A DNA stretch of 64,000 bases. It comes from Deinandra increscens subsp. villosa. Lineage: Eukaryota > Streptophyta > Magnoliopsida > Asterales > Asteraceae. A model generated the notes under the pieces. It was not told where the DNA came from and made no database searches. It saw only the letters and a list, made by a program, of their open reading frames with translations. A program made the position numbers and the translations under genes. Each line of letters begins with the position of its first letter. The first letter of the stretch is position 1. Positions 1 to 11,615 of this stretch are shown here, piece after piece. The stretch is from contig JBCNJP010000017.1 of the NCBI GenBank assembly GCA_039602395.1, forward strand, positions 21,120,836 through 21,184,835, in the 5' to 3' direction.

Positions 1-2
1 TT

Positions 3-746
3 GGTCTGGGATTTCATGAAAAGAAGGTTCAAGTTGAGAAGGTTCCAGCATCTGAAGCACAAAGTTTGAAGAAACTTAACATGAAGCAAGTGAAGAAGGA
101 GGTTTTCAAAGCTGAAAAAGTTCAACCTGAGAGATTCTACAAACTCAAGGGTTCTGATCAATTGTTTTCTGATAAAGAGTTTCCTCTTCATTGCGTTGAT
201 GCTCGGAAGATTTCAAAAGTTTTTGTGAAAGCTGATATTTCATCTGCAAGTTCTCAATCTCGTAGCCCAACTTCTAAATGGGTGCATGATCATAGGCATC
301 AGGTATATGATTCTCACTCTGATCATGTTAGAGATATTCATGTGTGTAATACTGTGCAGGAACATCAAAAGTGGGACAAATCCACACGTTTATGTTATGT
401 TTGCCGTCAAAGAGGGCACATGGCAAAAGATTGTCCACTTCCTGTTGAATCAAATTCAAGGTTTCACAAGAAACCAGTTTTTGGTAAACCTGTCCAACCT
501 AAGTTCTTAAATGAACAAGGCAGAGTTTTTGATGAATTTGAACCTACATTCTTTCAAAAACAAAAACGTTTTGTTCCAAAGTTTTCAAAGGATCAAAATG
601 TAGGTTCATCATCACAGTCACCTGTGACTGTTTCATCGAAAACTGAATTACCAAAACAACAACAATGGAAACCTAAGGTGGTTTCAAAGCAAAACCAGGA
701 CACTGGTCGACCAGAAGCGATCCGCTTCGGGTCATTTGTGAACTAA
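3..746 (+). pseudogene. Copia gag C-terminal region with second zinc knuckle (5' truncated by window edge)
   Basis: The frame is open from the first bases of the window, so the true start lies outside. The protein is basic and Lys/Gln/Ser-rich, with one CCHC zinc knuckle (CYVCRQRGHMAKDC, about bases 393-434). In the copia gags of this window a knuckle of this kind is the second one, downstream of a coiled coil. The piece GRVFDE...FVPKF also occurs in the gag end of element E (60065-60310, minus), so this belongs to the same broad lineage. The frame closes with TAA at 744-746, just before a protease-like remnant. The role known for the family is nucleic-acid binding in the virus-like particle. 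No N-terminal gag domain is visible because of the edge. Lineage confidence is moderate; domain confidence is good. Confidence 0.75.
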
Positions 747-821
747 TCAGTTTGACCAGTGTGCAGGTACTTCTAGAAGACCTATCGACGATTGAAAAGT
801 TGTTGATGGAGGAGTATTCTG
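738..821 (+). other. Gag stop, acceptor-like site and degenerate protease start
   Basis: The gag stop TAA (744-746) overlaps a CTAAT. Twenty bases later comes GTGCAG (ending at 766), then a frame reading GTSRR, which lines up with the GCSRH of the copia protease motif seen in A1. An in-frame stop follows soon after, so the protease is broken. The sequence then runs into a 500-N gap. The same arrangement occurs at 16675-16693, 45413-45437 and 59973-59995. Confidence 0.5.
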
Positions 822-1321
822 NNNNNNNNNNNNNNNNNNNNNNNNNNNNNNNNNNNNNNNNNNNNNNNNNNNNNNNNNNNNNNNNNNNNNNNNNNNNNNN
901 NNNNNNNNNNNNNNNNNNNNNNNNNNNNNNNNNNNNNNNNNNNNNNNNNNNNNNNNNNNNNNNNNNNNNNNNNNNNNNNNNNNNNNNNNNNNNNNNNNNN
1001 NNNNNNNNNNNNNNNNNNNNNNNNNNNNNNNNNNNNNNNNNNNNNNNNNNNNNNNNNNNNNNNNNNNNNNNNNNNNNNNNNNNNNNNNNNNNNNNNNNNN
1101 NNNNNNNNNNNNNNNNNNNNNNNNNNNNNNNNNNNNNNNNNNNNNNNNNNNNNNNNNNNNNNNNNNNNNNNNNNNNNNNNNNNNNNNNNNNNNNNNNNNN
1201 NNNNNNNNNNNNNNNNNNNNNNNNNNNNNNNNNNNNNNNNNNNNNNNNNNNNNNNNNNNNNNNNNNNNNNNNNNNNNNNNNNNNNNNNNNNNNNNNNNNN
1301 NNNNNNNNNNNNNNNNNNNNN
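822..1321. other. Assembly gap (500 N)
   Basis: Exactly 500 N, which is a placeholder and not a measured length. The gag end on the left and the 3' internal region plus LTR on the right need not belong to one element. Confidence 0.95.
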
Positions 1322-1769
1322 GATTGTAGCCTAACGTTGTCGCGTAACTGACAGACATAACGGTTACTTTTGAGAATGGCTCTGAGGTTTAGTGGGAGCT
1401 GTATACCTCAATATGGGATTTTGTACTCTTGCTTCGATGACAGCCAGACATAAGGCGCCCTCGTTGATTCCAAGTGATAAGTGTGAGGCCTCACCCAAAC
1501 TTACTATGTGTTTGTTGGATCACTTCGAATTGTATCGAGAATGATAATTGATGAATAAAAATGAGAGTCCATGTCTCATAATTCATCTGTGTCTTTTACA
1601 GAAAGGAACATATAACAGTGAATGCACAAGTCATCAATCTGCTTGCCTTACAATCAGATATACTTTGGCTGACGACTTAAAGTGTCAATATTGGTTGGTG
1701 TAGCCATGCATAGCTAGAGTGCCTCTGACTGCGCTCGTTAAACTGTTGTGTTTAGTCCAAGTGGGAGAC
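1322..1769 (+). other. 3' internal non-coding region of a copia element with polypurine tract
   Basis: I see no coding sequence here. The last bases, AAGTGGGAGAC (1759-1769), form a typical polypurine tract directly before the TGTTGG LTR start at 1770. This is where plus-strand priming occurs in plant copia elements. The rest is unassigned sequence between the gap and the LTR. Confidence 0.55.
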
Positions 1770-2946
1770 TGTTGGAAGCAGGGTGTCCTGATCCGACGAA
1801 TTCACGAACCCGACCGATATTGACCTGTAAGAGTTACACCCGGGTCAACGGACTATAAATCTAATTACTTGTTAATTAGTATTAAAACGAACTGTATGGT
1901 TAATTAAATAAATACTTGATTATTTATTTAATTATACGGCAATACATTTGCGGTTAAAACACTCGTGATTTTATTAAACGGGTAAATCAGTTGTTACCGG
2001 ATTAACAGACTGATTTAAATGGTGATGTGGATAAAATCGCAGATGGGCCCAGTCCGCGAGTGGACCCTAGTCTGCGAATTTTATAAACGAAAGAGGAGGG
2101 AGTGAAGAAAAAGACACAGCATTCAGAAACCCTGATTGCCTCCCTCTCTCTCTCTCTCAGCGTCGACTCCCAACCGATGCCAAACCCTAGCCGCCAGCTT
2201 CCCTTGTTCGACGCCACCATCACCTCTGTCGATCATCGCCGTGTTTCCGATGGATCCCCTTTAGCCAGCGCCATCGCACCACTCGAGAAAGAAGCTGCAG
2301 CCGCCAGAGCCGCAACCTGAGCCGAAGATGAAGCCGCGACCCGAGCCGCCGCCGCTGCCACCTCTGCCGCACCGCCGGTCGATCGTCGCCCGTTGGTCCT
2401 TGCGCTGCCGGCGCAGCCGAGGCCACCGCGCCCCATCCCCTCGTTGTGGCCCGCACCTCTTTATCTGCCGGCCACCGCCACCGTGTCACCGCCGTTTACC
2501 GGTGACGAGATCATTGTGGGGACCGTTTCTGTTGCGATCCCGTTGGAGCAGGTTTTGTCACCACCCGTAGTAACCCTACCATTGCCGCCACCATTGTCGC
2601 CACCGCCGCCGATGGCTGCCGCCACAGTTGACGACCTGACTCGCCGGTTCGAGTCGGACGTCTCAGTTCGTACTAGCGAGAGTTCATTGAATGCGGGTGT
2701 CTCGAGCAGTTGCTCGAATCCCGCCAAGGTATATCTAACTCCTTAGATATTTATTTTATTTACTTTTAATTAATATTTTATATGTGTTTGTCGTGTACGG
2801 TGATTGATCCTGTTACAGTAATATTCGCGTGTTTATTTAAATCGTTGCCGCTGTTAAATTAATCTGGCATTAATTTATTTTAAATCGATTTTTAATAGGA
2901 TTAAAATTAAAATCGGTAACCCGGATATCCACTATAAATCCCAACA
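1770..2946 (+). repeat. Copia 3' LTR, 1177 bp, with GC-rich transcript-like segment
   Basis: The LTR starts TGTTGG and ends CCAACA, a perfect 6-bp terminal inverted repeat, and follows a polypurine tract. The right flank TATTT would be the target duplication; the left end of the element is not in the window. A TATA-like TTATAAAC lies at 2081-2088. It is followed by a CT-rich stretch (2141-2158) and a GC-rich block (about 2200-2725) that can encode Pro/Ala-rich peptides. A 5' splice-like AAGGTATAT lies at 2727-2735. The rest is AT-rich. This looks like a promoter followed by an untranslated exon-like region inside the LTR. The small open frames here are probably not genes. Confidence 0.7.
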
Positions 2947-5900
2947 TATTTTACCACCAACAATCTTTCAATTACCGATAGGTCTTCCTTAAATACCTAC
3001 TGACACCAAAGAAAAACATCAGTCGCTCTGGAAACGACCCGATTCAATAGCGTCGGGTCGCCCGGTGTCTTCCACATAGTTAGTGTTGGCCTTGGAAACA
3101 ATTTTTGGTTTCCATATCTTTAAAGATTTTGATTTTTTATCAGAACCAGAATCAGTATCAACCGGCGTACTCGGTTTGAACCATAACGGCTTACGGGTTA
3201 ATTTGACTTTTGGAGATCACGGTTCATTAAAATTTGAACTTCGTCATCCACATATTTAGCAGTGTTATGGATATATGCAGTTGTTGAACAATCAACAGCA
3301 AGATGTCTAGGTTGACGACATGCATAACAAATTCGTTCATGAAATTTAAAAAAAAACTGAAAAATTCTTTGAATTTTTAGAACTTGAAGAATGATCAGAC
3401 CCAATATTATCAAAGAAATCATCAGAGGAATCATACCTCGGAGATTGACTCTATGAAGAAACCTGAGATTTAGATGAAGAACCTCCAGATGAATAAAACA
3501 TGTGTGTTGTCTGAGGGGACGATTTCTTTTGATTCTTAACTTTCAAGACTTTCTCATTCTTCTTCGATTGTTGAGCTTGAACATGAACATGTTGAACATC
3601 AAAACCCAAACCCTTGTGTTTGTAACCTGGAATCATTGAAGATCCAGATTGAGAACCAGAAGCATCTCTTCCTTTACCTTCTATAGTAAATTGATCTTTA
3701 ATTTCCTTCAGCTTATTCTCACGTACTAAGGATTTAGCAACTTCTTCTGCAGATGAAGTACTAACCGGTTTCGCAACATTACCAAAAATGTTTTCATCTT
3801 CTAAAAATGATGAATTGGATAAAACTTTGGAGCGTCAGCAAAAGTGACTTTCTTCTTTGACTTATTTTTCTTTTTCTTTGCTGGAGTTGCAAACTTGGAA
3901 TAATCAAGCATGTCAGCTTTTGGATCAAGAGGAGCATAAATAAATTCAGACAAATCCACCGGTTGAGGAACCTTGTGAATATCATCCTTTTTAGAACTAT
4001 CCTCACTCCTATCTTGATTATATAAGAAATTCAGCGAAGTTGGTGATAAGTTGCAATTCCTGACGTGCCTTTGTAACTCCAAAATTTCCAGCTTTTATTC
4101 AGAAAGTTTTTGTTGAGCAGCAAAAACCTCTTTTTGTGACTTAATGAATTTTTCATTGAGGTCATTGTACTCATACGTTTGCAACTTTCTGATTTTCACA
4201 TTCAGCGAAAACTTCCTCTGTAACTTTCTCGCACTTCTTTTTGAATATTTCCACATCCTATGTTAAAACTTCATTCTTATCTCGAAGAAGAACATTTGAA
4301 TCTTGAAGTGTAGACAATTTTTCCTTAAAGTTTCTGAATTGTATTAGCAGATTCAACAACAAGTGCATTTGCTTGTTCGTATTTCTGGTGAACTGGATAA
4401 TTCTTTTCAAATAATGCTTCAAAATCTTCAGCGACTTCTTTAGCTTCAGCTTTTTCCTTTTCACACTCTTCAATCAAAACATTTTTCTCTTTTGCCACAT
4501 CTTCATGTACATGAACCAAAGTATAATATTTCTTTTGAAACTCTTCCAAGTCTTGCTTTAGCACAAGAATCTCTTCAGTCGATAATTGAGAATCTCATAC
4601 TAGACTTGCATTCTTGTTGCTCAAACGTACATATTCAAGACATTTAGATTTTGAATTATCATTCACCTTTGGCAAAACCTCTTTGACCAGTGATATGCTC
4701 GAATTAGAATCATAATCAGTTAAAATACTATCATCGGAATGATGAGCTGTTAAAGCAACTTTAATTGGAGCATGTGGTATTTTTGAAATGTCAAAATCTG
4801 CATGCCAAGCAAATTCATGTGGATGCCAAAAATATTTCTGTCATTTTGTCTTCAGCAGAATCAGATTCTTTTTGACCTTTTTGATCTTGATTTGAGGACT
4901 GAACTGAACCACCAAATGAGCATGTTGACCAGTCTTCAATTTATTATCAATTGAACTTGGACATCCACGTGCAAAATGTCCATATATTGAACATTTGTAA
5001 CACATAACCTTCGATTGTCCAGTCCAATCTTACCATCTTGATTCAGTCTCTTCTTTCCAGATCTGCTAAAGAATTTCTTCGTTCTTCGAACTAACATAGC
5101 ATACTGCCAATTCAGATCCATTTCTTCCAAATGATCATAATCTATCTGATCATAATCTTTATTTGTCAATTCTGCATTACTTACGGAACCAGTAATAACC
5201 CCAAAATATGAAGATACCAATGCAGACATTAAATCCATATAATCATCGGTTGTTTGAACTGATAAAGCATTTTGAGTTGAAGAACTAGGAATTGAAACAG
5301 TACAACTAGAAGAATAACTAGAATTTTTAGATTTACTGGCAAAGAATGCTGTAGGAGGTGCGGAATTAACAATATTTGACTTCACAGCATTGATGGTAGA
5401 ATCATTTTCACCTTGATACACAGCATGATTCTAAATTTGAGCAGGTAGTGACTTATTCACTGTTAACCCCATATCCCTCGCTTGTATTCTTTGAACCAGA
5501 TCATTGAAATACAACCCCTAATACTCTTTATCATGAGTAATCATCATCACATAATTCTCCCATTTCTCGGGTAATGCTTCCAAAATCTTTTTTTCAAATT
5601 AGCCTCTTCCATTTTAAGACTTACTAAATGCATATCACTCATTAAATGTGAAAATCCTGCAATCAGATTTGGAATTGATTCTTTCTGATAATGCTTGAAA
5701 CTAACAAATTCCTTTTTCAAAGCCTTTTGTCGACTTTTCTTGTATTGCTCATTGCACTCACGTCTCTTCTCCAAAGCATCCCATAAACTTTTTGATGTAT
5801 AGTTAGCAGAAAATTGATGCAGCAATTCTTTGGGCAAATCCATTGTCAAGGTACCATACGCCTTTTTCTCATCCTGATACGCTTTCTTTTGTTCAGAAGT

Positions 5901-6176
5901 GAGTTTTCTTTGATGAATCGGCTCTCCAGACTCATCTTTAGGATATATGTATTGTTCATTAAACGCTTGCCACATATCAACATAAGCTTCAAACCATTTA
6001 ATCCAACTATGATAATCTTCCAATTTTAACAATTTTGGAACTTTCTGACTTGTTCCAATTTCATTATCAGAGTTCATCATCATTTGCACTGTAGCTTGAA
6101 TCGAATTCTGAATTGCGGAAAACGCTTGAAAATCACATCTTTTCCGAAAACTTGTACACAAAAACTTCAAACCCAA
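2947..6176 (-). pseudogene. Decayed copia gag (element 'F')
   Basis: On the minus strand from 6176 the modules follow the order of the intact gag at 25390. First is an N-terminal domain with DNEIGTSQKVPKLLKLEDYHSW and a following WDALEKR block (about 6125-5550). Next is a low-complexity middle with DLNWQYAML (5421-4936), where the first zinc knuckle falls across a frameshift. A Lys/Glu-rich coiled coil follows (4564-4258), then a basic region, and finally a second knuckle CYACRQPRHLAVDC (about 3334-3290) in which the second-position His is conserved but Gly is lost. There are at least six frame breaks. The fragment ends at 2947 where the LTR at 1770-2946 abuts; a remnant like the protease start of E lies at 2950-3010. 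It cannot make a full gag. Confidence 0.7.
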
Positions 6177-6179
6177 AAA

Positions 6180-6600
6180 TGAAGGTCTTAGAAGTGGATT
6201 TTGGGTATCGAAACGGAGGGTGCTAGCAGTTAGGCAGTAAAAGTGTAGATCTCTCCGAGACGGTCGTTTTGGCTGGTATTAGCTCCCGTAACTCTTAACG
6301 GTTCTCAAGGTATGTCAGTTTTAGTAAGCCACCCAAAAAAAATAATTAGTGTTTTACCCGAATCCAAGCCGAACTCAATTTTTTTTGCCGAACCGGAGCT
6401 TCGTATAGACGAACTGGGATCCGAACCAAAAAGTAGCCGAACCAGATCCAAACTGAACCAAGCTAACCGAACACGATCCGGACTCAAAGTTCGGATAAAC
6501 TAAGACAGCCGAACCAAAACCGCACTCGTACTTCGTTTAAAAAATGACCGAACTGGATCCGAACTGTGAGTTCAGAGCGGTTACAAACTCGAAAACTGAT
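6180..6600 (-). other. Leader of element F with a CCGAAC motif array
   Basis: This lies directly upstream of the F gag. From 6357 to about 6560 the hexamer CCGAAC (GTTCGG on the coding strand) and near variants recur about ten times at irregular spacing, often with GGATCCGAAC. Copia B has the same unit in its leader (17842-18100) and LTR. No primer site or LTR is visible to the right, so the element is truncated near 6600. Confidence 0.55.
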
Positions 6601-6794
6601 GTACGCTAAAATATACATATTTAATGATAGAAATATCCTCACAGATCGGGACAAAACCTAGTTACTAACATCAAAACAAAGCATTTTTGTTTTCTTTTTA
6701 GTTTTTCAGGGTTTCTAGAGCCAAAATACGAAAAGGGGTATTATCTAGCGGAAAAGCAAAAGAAAATGCAAGAGTTTGGAAAATGTTGCTCTAA

Positions 6795-6995
6795 CACGGC
6801 TCGTGCACCTTGGAACACACCCCATGCCCGACCCGGATTGGCTTCTGACCAGCACGCCCCATGCCTCTGACTTCCCTGACATAGCATGGCCCGTGCCCCA
6901 CTTAACACGCCCCGTGCTACTGACACAAAAGAAGACAAAAGTTTGATCGACTGACATGGCACGCCCCGTGCTTGGATGGGCACGCCCCGTGCCAA
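6795..6995 (+). repeat. Array of CACGCCCCGTGC-like units upstream of a TATA box
   Basis: About seven copies with 0-3 changes each, for example CACGCCCCGTGC at about 6907, 6961 and 6980 and AGCATGGCCCGTGC at about 6883. The unit is nearly palindromic. It ends about 20 bases before CTATAAAAGC. Confidence 0.6.
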
Positions 6996-8021
6996 CCTCT
7001 GAATTTTACCTATAAAAGCTTGTCTTCCTCCACTTCACAAATCGCTCAATTCTTTCCTCTCCCCCTCACTTTTAGATTAGTCAACGAGCCACTTAGTTCC
7101 TTTGTATCTTCAAGTATGTAAGGTTTATAAGAAACACAACCAGTTTAGTAAATGAAAGTATTTTGTCTACGAAGTCTTCTTTTACTAACTAGCAAATCTT
7201 TAAGCCATGATTGGCCAAACTCTTACACTTGATTGAAGTTAACGCACTTTTAACAAGTTTTCAAGTTCCTTTCATAACACTATTTTAAGGTGTCTAATAA
7301 CTTTATAAAAACCCTTTTTATTGAAATTATATTATTGATTTTCTAAACCAAGCGTGTTTCACGTATCACAAACCATTTGGGAAGTCTAAATCCCAAAGTC
7401 CGGACCTGTGACACCCGGTCGAGGGACGATGCATGATCCGAAAGGTGACTCGCGCCCCATGCTACATGATACGTTCGAGGTCCTTATGTCTATGTAAGCA
7501 AACTCGGCTGACCACGCATGTGCGGGCTGTAAGTATTTGGTTGTGAATGAGGGTAAGTAATATTTTGTCACTTCATGGAATCCGGGTGGTACGTGTTTGT
7601 GAACTTGCCTCTGGTTACTCCGGATGTACATACTCGAAAGCGGTGTACGGAAGAAACGGACCTTACTCCCTTAAAAAGATAATTTTTATAATAAAATAAT
7701 TCGGCACGCAGGGTTGTTCCCTACTGGTTCATGACGGCGTTTCGAGCGTAACGGTTGCCCGACCAAGGAGCCCTACGACTAAGTGGCATTATACCACTTC
7801 ATTTGGTTACTGACATCACCTTCCTCGGCATTCATACTCCTCCCAAACGATTAGCAGTTGGATGGTGGTTGACCAAGTGGGTCGAAAGGCGGTCAACTTC
7901 CTGCCAGTAATCAATCTTGCGGTAAGGTTATAAAATCCCAACTTGATTATGAGTTTTCAGTGTCTTTACTCCAAACAATATTAACCCTATCATACTTGAG
8001 ATCAAAGATCCATTTTATCTG

Positions 8022-8047
8022 TATATATATATATATATATATATATA
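8022..8047. repeat. (TA)13 microsatellite
   Basis: An uninterrupted TA dinucleotide run. It has no other visible role. Confidence 0.95.
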
Positions 8048-8168
8048 CTATAAAAAAAACTATTTTCCCTAACTTATAAAAATTGGTTAAACGTAAACAA
8101 AGGTTGAGTATTGGGAGCTCTCAGTTTCCGTTGTGTCCTGATCGACCCCGATTCAACTTACCGCTACT

Positions 8169-8609
8169 TGTAAGGATCTAAATAGCCCTTCACGCGATAT
8201 CTAGTCTACTAATCACCATGCGAAATCCGGTGATTATAGATGATTCAAGTATGATCGAATAAAACAATAAAGAAACGATGAAAATAAGATGAAAAACACA
8301 AACCAGATGTATAATACCTAATGAAATCCGATTGCCAAACACCTTGAACAAATCGAAATTCTTTTGGAGAATTTCGATGATCACTCTTGTCAAAACACAC
8401 AAATCAACAACTTAAATCTAGTCACCTACCTATTCTTTATATAGAGATTACCTAGACTTGTTAACCAAGTTACAAAAATTCGGCCCATACACTATGTTCG
8501 ACTGGACCTCTTTAACCCAACACCAACCCATACAATTTAGCCCAATTACACTATAAACTAGCCCACAAAATATCTAATGCAAAAGCCTCATATTTTTAAG
8601 GTCTCTACA
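8169..8609 (-). repeat. 3' LTR of copia A1 (441 bp)
   Basis: On the + strand it begins TGTAAGGATC and ends CTCTACA, giving TG...CA on the coding strand. Its first 80 + strand bases are nearly the reverse complement of the end of the A2 LTR (38060-38147), including GCGATATCTAGTCTACTAATCACC. A TATATAAAG-like promoter lies near 8436-8445. Downstream of it in transcription is an 11-bp perfect hairpin stem, ATCGAAATTCT/AGAATTTCGAT (8354-8380). The coding-strand tract AAGGGAAGAT sits just upstream of the LTR start. Confidence 0.85.
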
Positions 8610-11012
8610 ATCTTCCCTTAGGCTTTAGCATTAGACAGCTTTCACATTCTGAAACTTCTTGGAGATCTGCACAGTAGATGGATCATACCATAGCTTCTCT
8701 TCAACAATCTTTTCCACTGCTCGAGTATAGCACTTGGCATATTCTTCAGTGTCTGGAGAGCTTTCAATTTGAGTTCTTGTACAGCACCAGTATGTCCTTC
8801 TCATAAAACCTCAGCAAGTCGTGAACTTCCATCACACTCATTGTCTTCGATTTGCAAATGATTTTTGCTTCACCAGTATAATCACTGTAAGCCCAGGTCT
8901 GGAAATCATCCAAACAGCCTTCAAGATGTCTCATTGGTAGAGGGATGGTTTTAGTTTTCTCTGTTGGTGGATACAACGTGTTAGAGAAATTCTTCTTTGA
9001 GTCAAACTTGAATACATCCCTGTACTTTTTGGTATACGACTTCTTGTGAGGAAAATCATCAAAGTTCTTAAATTTGCTGAGCACCGCATTCCTCAGTTTC
9101 TTGTAGAAGTGAGTTGCATAATCATTCCTCGATGGATTGAAGAAAGGTGCCTTATAAAGCATAGTCAGATCCACAGTCGTCCAAGAATAAAATTGCGTCC
9201 AGCACTTGTAATACTCCAATGGACACTGTCCTTTCCTCCGGACCACAAACATATGTTTTTCTCCATCGAACATCCAGGACTTTACATCAGAAGTAATTCC
9301 TCTTTTGTCATGATAGTGTTCACCGAGCTGAATCAGGTACCTCTCAAGGAGGATAAACAAAAGTCTTAGCATCCCAACTTCCGTCAAACTCAGAAGCAGG
9401 TACAGTCATGTAATCTCTATCCCTTGTATCCTTTTCGTCATCTGTAACTTCAGGTATCACAGGACCGGGTGCAGATGCATCTGGGATATCGGCTTCAAAG
9501 TCAAAAACTGGCGAATGTGAGGAACCACTTGCTCCTGAACCGCTCTCTTTATTACCCGGATCTCCTTTATCATCTTTCTTTGGGTTTGAATTACTTGATT
9601 AGCTGAATTAAGCTGTCTGATCAACTTGTGTAAATCTCTAAACTGCCTTGAGAATTCTCTGTTGATCTTTTTCTGATTTTCCAGCTCTGTATTGTGCACC
9701 TTCTGTATGTCAAGTAAATCAACAATTACTTCATTCTGAGCAGCATTCTGGGCTTTTAACTCTGCTATCTCTGCCCTGAGCTCTCTTTCAAGTCTGTATT
9801 CTGCTGTCTCTACAACTTTTCCTTTATCTTGGGCAGTGGGTTGTGAAGAGGATGATTGACTGGGTCCAGTGCCAGTAGACATAGGCACTCTAGGGTCTAA
9901 ACGTCTTCTTCTTGGGTCATTTAAAGCTTCTGTAAGGTGTTGTGTGGCAATCTTCACCTTTTCAGTCAGATCATCTGTAACAGAAGTACTGAGGGGAGGA
10001 TCCTCTGTAGCTTTCCGTTTTCTTATCAATGGAATCTCAACAGTCTCTGTCTCTTCTTCTTCCTCAACTTCAATGTCATCAAGATACGAATCATAGTTGA
10101 TATTGTCACTATCATCAAAATGCAATGCTCCAATTTGCACATCTTCTAAATCAAAATCTTCCCAATCATCACTATCAGAAAGTTCAGTGACTGGGCTTCT
10201 GTGAGGCAGGCACATTGTGTTCTTCTTCAACTACAACATTCCTTTGAATGGGGACCTCCTCTCTCACTATCTCAGCAAACTCTCCAAATTTGTTTCCAAA
10301 TGGGACTTTATCAGTTAGCTTCTTCTTGGGGTTTATCATTGGAAAGACCTCAATCCCCATTGGTTTAGTATCATGTGTATCACCCGATTTCCTCAGATTT
10401 GGATATCTAGAATCCAGAGCCAGCTGTATAAACCTTGGAACAGCAGCAAACTTCTTGTCCCTTGTGACTACAGCCTTGATGTCTTCAAATATTAATCTGG
10501 ACCAGTTGAACCTTAAACCTCTGACCAGTGACACCATTGCATGGGTGTGCACCTGGTTTAGCTGATCAGTTGAGCTCTTCTTGGCAATGATACATTTCTG
10601 TAAATAGTGAGCCAACATTCTCCAGTAGGGTGGAATAAGAGCCTTCATGGTGGGTGGAGACACTGTGTGATAACCCATCTCCTTCAAATACTGGGTAACA
10701 ACCTCCTTCTCCAAAGCAATAGGATCTGAAGCAACATCCTTTAACCTGAGAGCTTGTCTAAAGTTTTCTTCAGTCAATACAATACTTGTGCCCTGAATCT
10801 TTGCTATAATCTGCTTTTCATCATCAGAAACAAACGCAGTCTTTCAAAACTCTTGATGCATCCTCTTGCAGATAACTGGATTGGCAGTGAGAGCATAGTG
10901 CAGACAGCATTTCTTCAAACCTTCAATCATGGACTTGTACTTTTCTTTATACTCAGCAGGTGGATCCAGCAAATATGCAACAGTATTGTGATCCTTGATA
11001 AACTCTAAGTCC

Positions 11013-11615
11013 CTGCAATCACAAACAAAGATAAAACCAAAACAAACAACAAATTCATTAGTCATAAGAATTTTCTCGAAAAACGGGCAGCATAACGGCT
11101 TAAAAATGGACGAAAACCATTTGAAACATGTCATCAGGTACCTTTCCGATCGAAAAACTAGGTTTTCGATCGAAAAGCATCCTTCCAACCGAAAAGCTAC
11201 TATGTGTCGATCCTTGATCGAACAGCCATAAGGCCATCGAAAAGTCTGAATTACCGAGATCATCCGATCGAAAGTCGAACTCTCGATCGGAAATCATATG
11301 CTTCGATCGAAAAGCCATAGCTTTGATCGAAAAGCATAGTTCTCCGATCGAAAACCCCTTTGTTCGATCGGAAACCCATGTGTCACCAAGGCTCATGATC
11401 GAAAAGCACCGGGGACCGATCGAAAAGCTTCTCAGCCTGATCGAAAAGTCCTCTGACTTCGATCGAAAAGTCTCATTCTTCTTCATCACGAACCTGCAAC
11501 TCAGATCAAACAGTCTACATATTCGAGTGTTTCTACACTTGATTTCAATCCCAAACACCTGCAAACCAGATTTCTTACCTGTCCCAACCAACAAACACAA
11601 AAATTAAACACATAC
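11013..11615 (-). other. Predicted intron of the A1 extra gene
   Basis: It begins GTATGTG and ends TTTGTTTGTGATTGCAG, with a T-rich 3' tract. Splicing exon 1 (..ATCGG) to exon 2 (GGACTTAG..) gives a continuous frame. The intron holds the GATCGAAA array at 11146-11470. No transcript data are available, so the splice is inferred from sequence only. Confidence 0.55.
11146..11470 (-). repeat. Array of GATCGAAAAG units in the intron
   Basis: Thirteen copies of GATCG(A/G)A(A), mostly TTCGATCGAAAAG or CCGATCGAAAAG, at 20-35 base spacing, separated by unrelated sequence. On the coding strand the unit reads CTTTTCGATC. The A2 gag leader (38330-38730) has an array of the same unit. Confidence 0.85.

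Larger units (their letters stand above)
6600..8168 (+). mobile_element. LTR/leader-like non-coding DNA, probably of a gypsy element
   Basis: No coding frame is supported. Seven degenerate copies of CACGCCCCGTGC lie at about 6795-6995. They are followed by a TATA-like CTATAAAAGC (7010-7019), then a CT-rich stretch (7020-7070), as in an LTR promoter. Downstream are GC-rich non-coding sequence (7380-7930), a TA microsatellite (8022-8047) and the text TGTCCTGATCGACCCCGA (8137-8154), which I recall from leaders of plant Tat/Athila-type gypsy elements. The piece ends where copia A1 inserted at 8169. The classification is tentative. Confidence 0.35.

Noticed and set aside
747..1358. Open frames spanning N runs (also at 26574-27862 and 47322-48103)
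   Set aside because: They exist only because N codons are read as open; the gaps have no known sequence.
2220..2746. GC-rich Pro/Ala/Arg-rich open frames in the LTR
   Set aside because: Both strands are open because of GC-rich composition. There is no domain, no homologue I know and no splice partner in the window, so it is described as part of the LTR.
8764..10777. Three separate small genes at 8764-9387, 9457-10230 and 10184-10777
   Set aside because: They are consecutive parts of one broken accessory gene joined by frameshifts, with the stop at 8631.
11146..11470. CRISPR-like look of regularly spaced short units (also 38330-38730 and 24948-25212)
   Set aside because: Units are short and variable, spacing is irregular, and this is a plant genome; the position in LTR elements explains them better.
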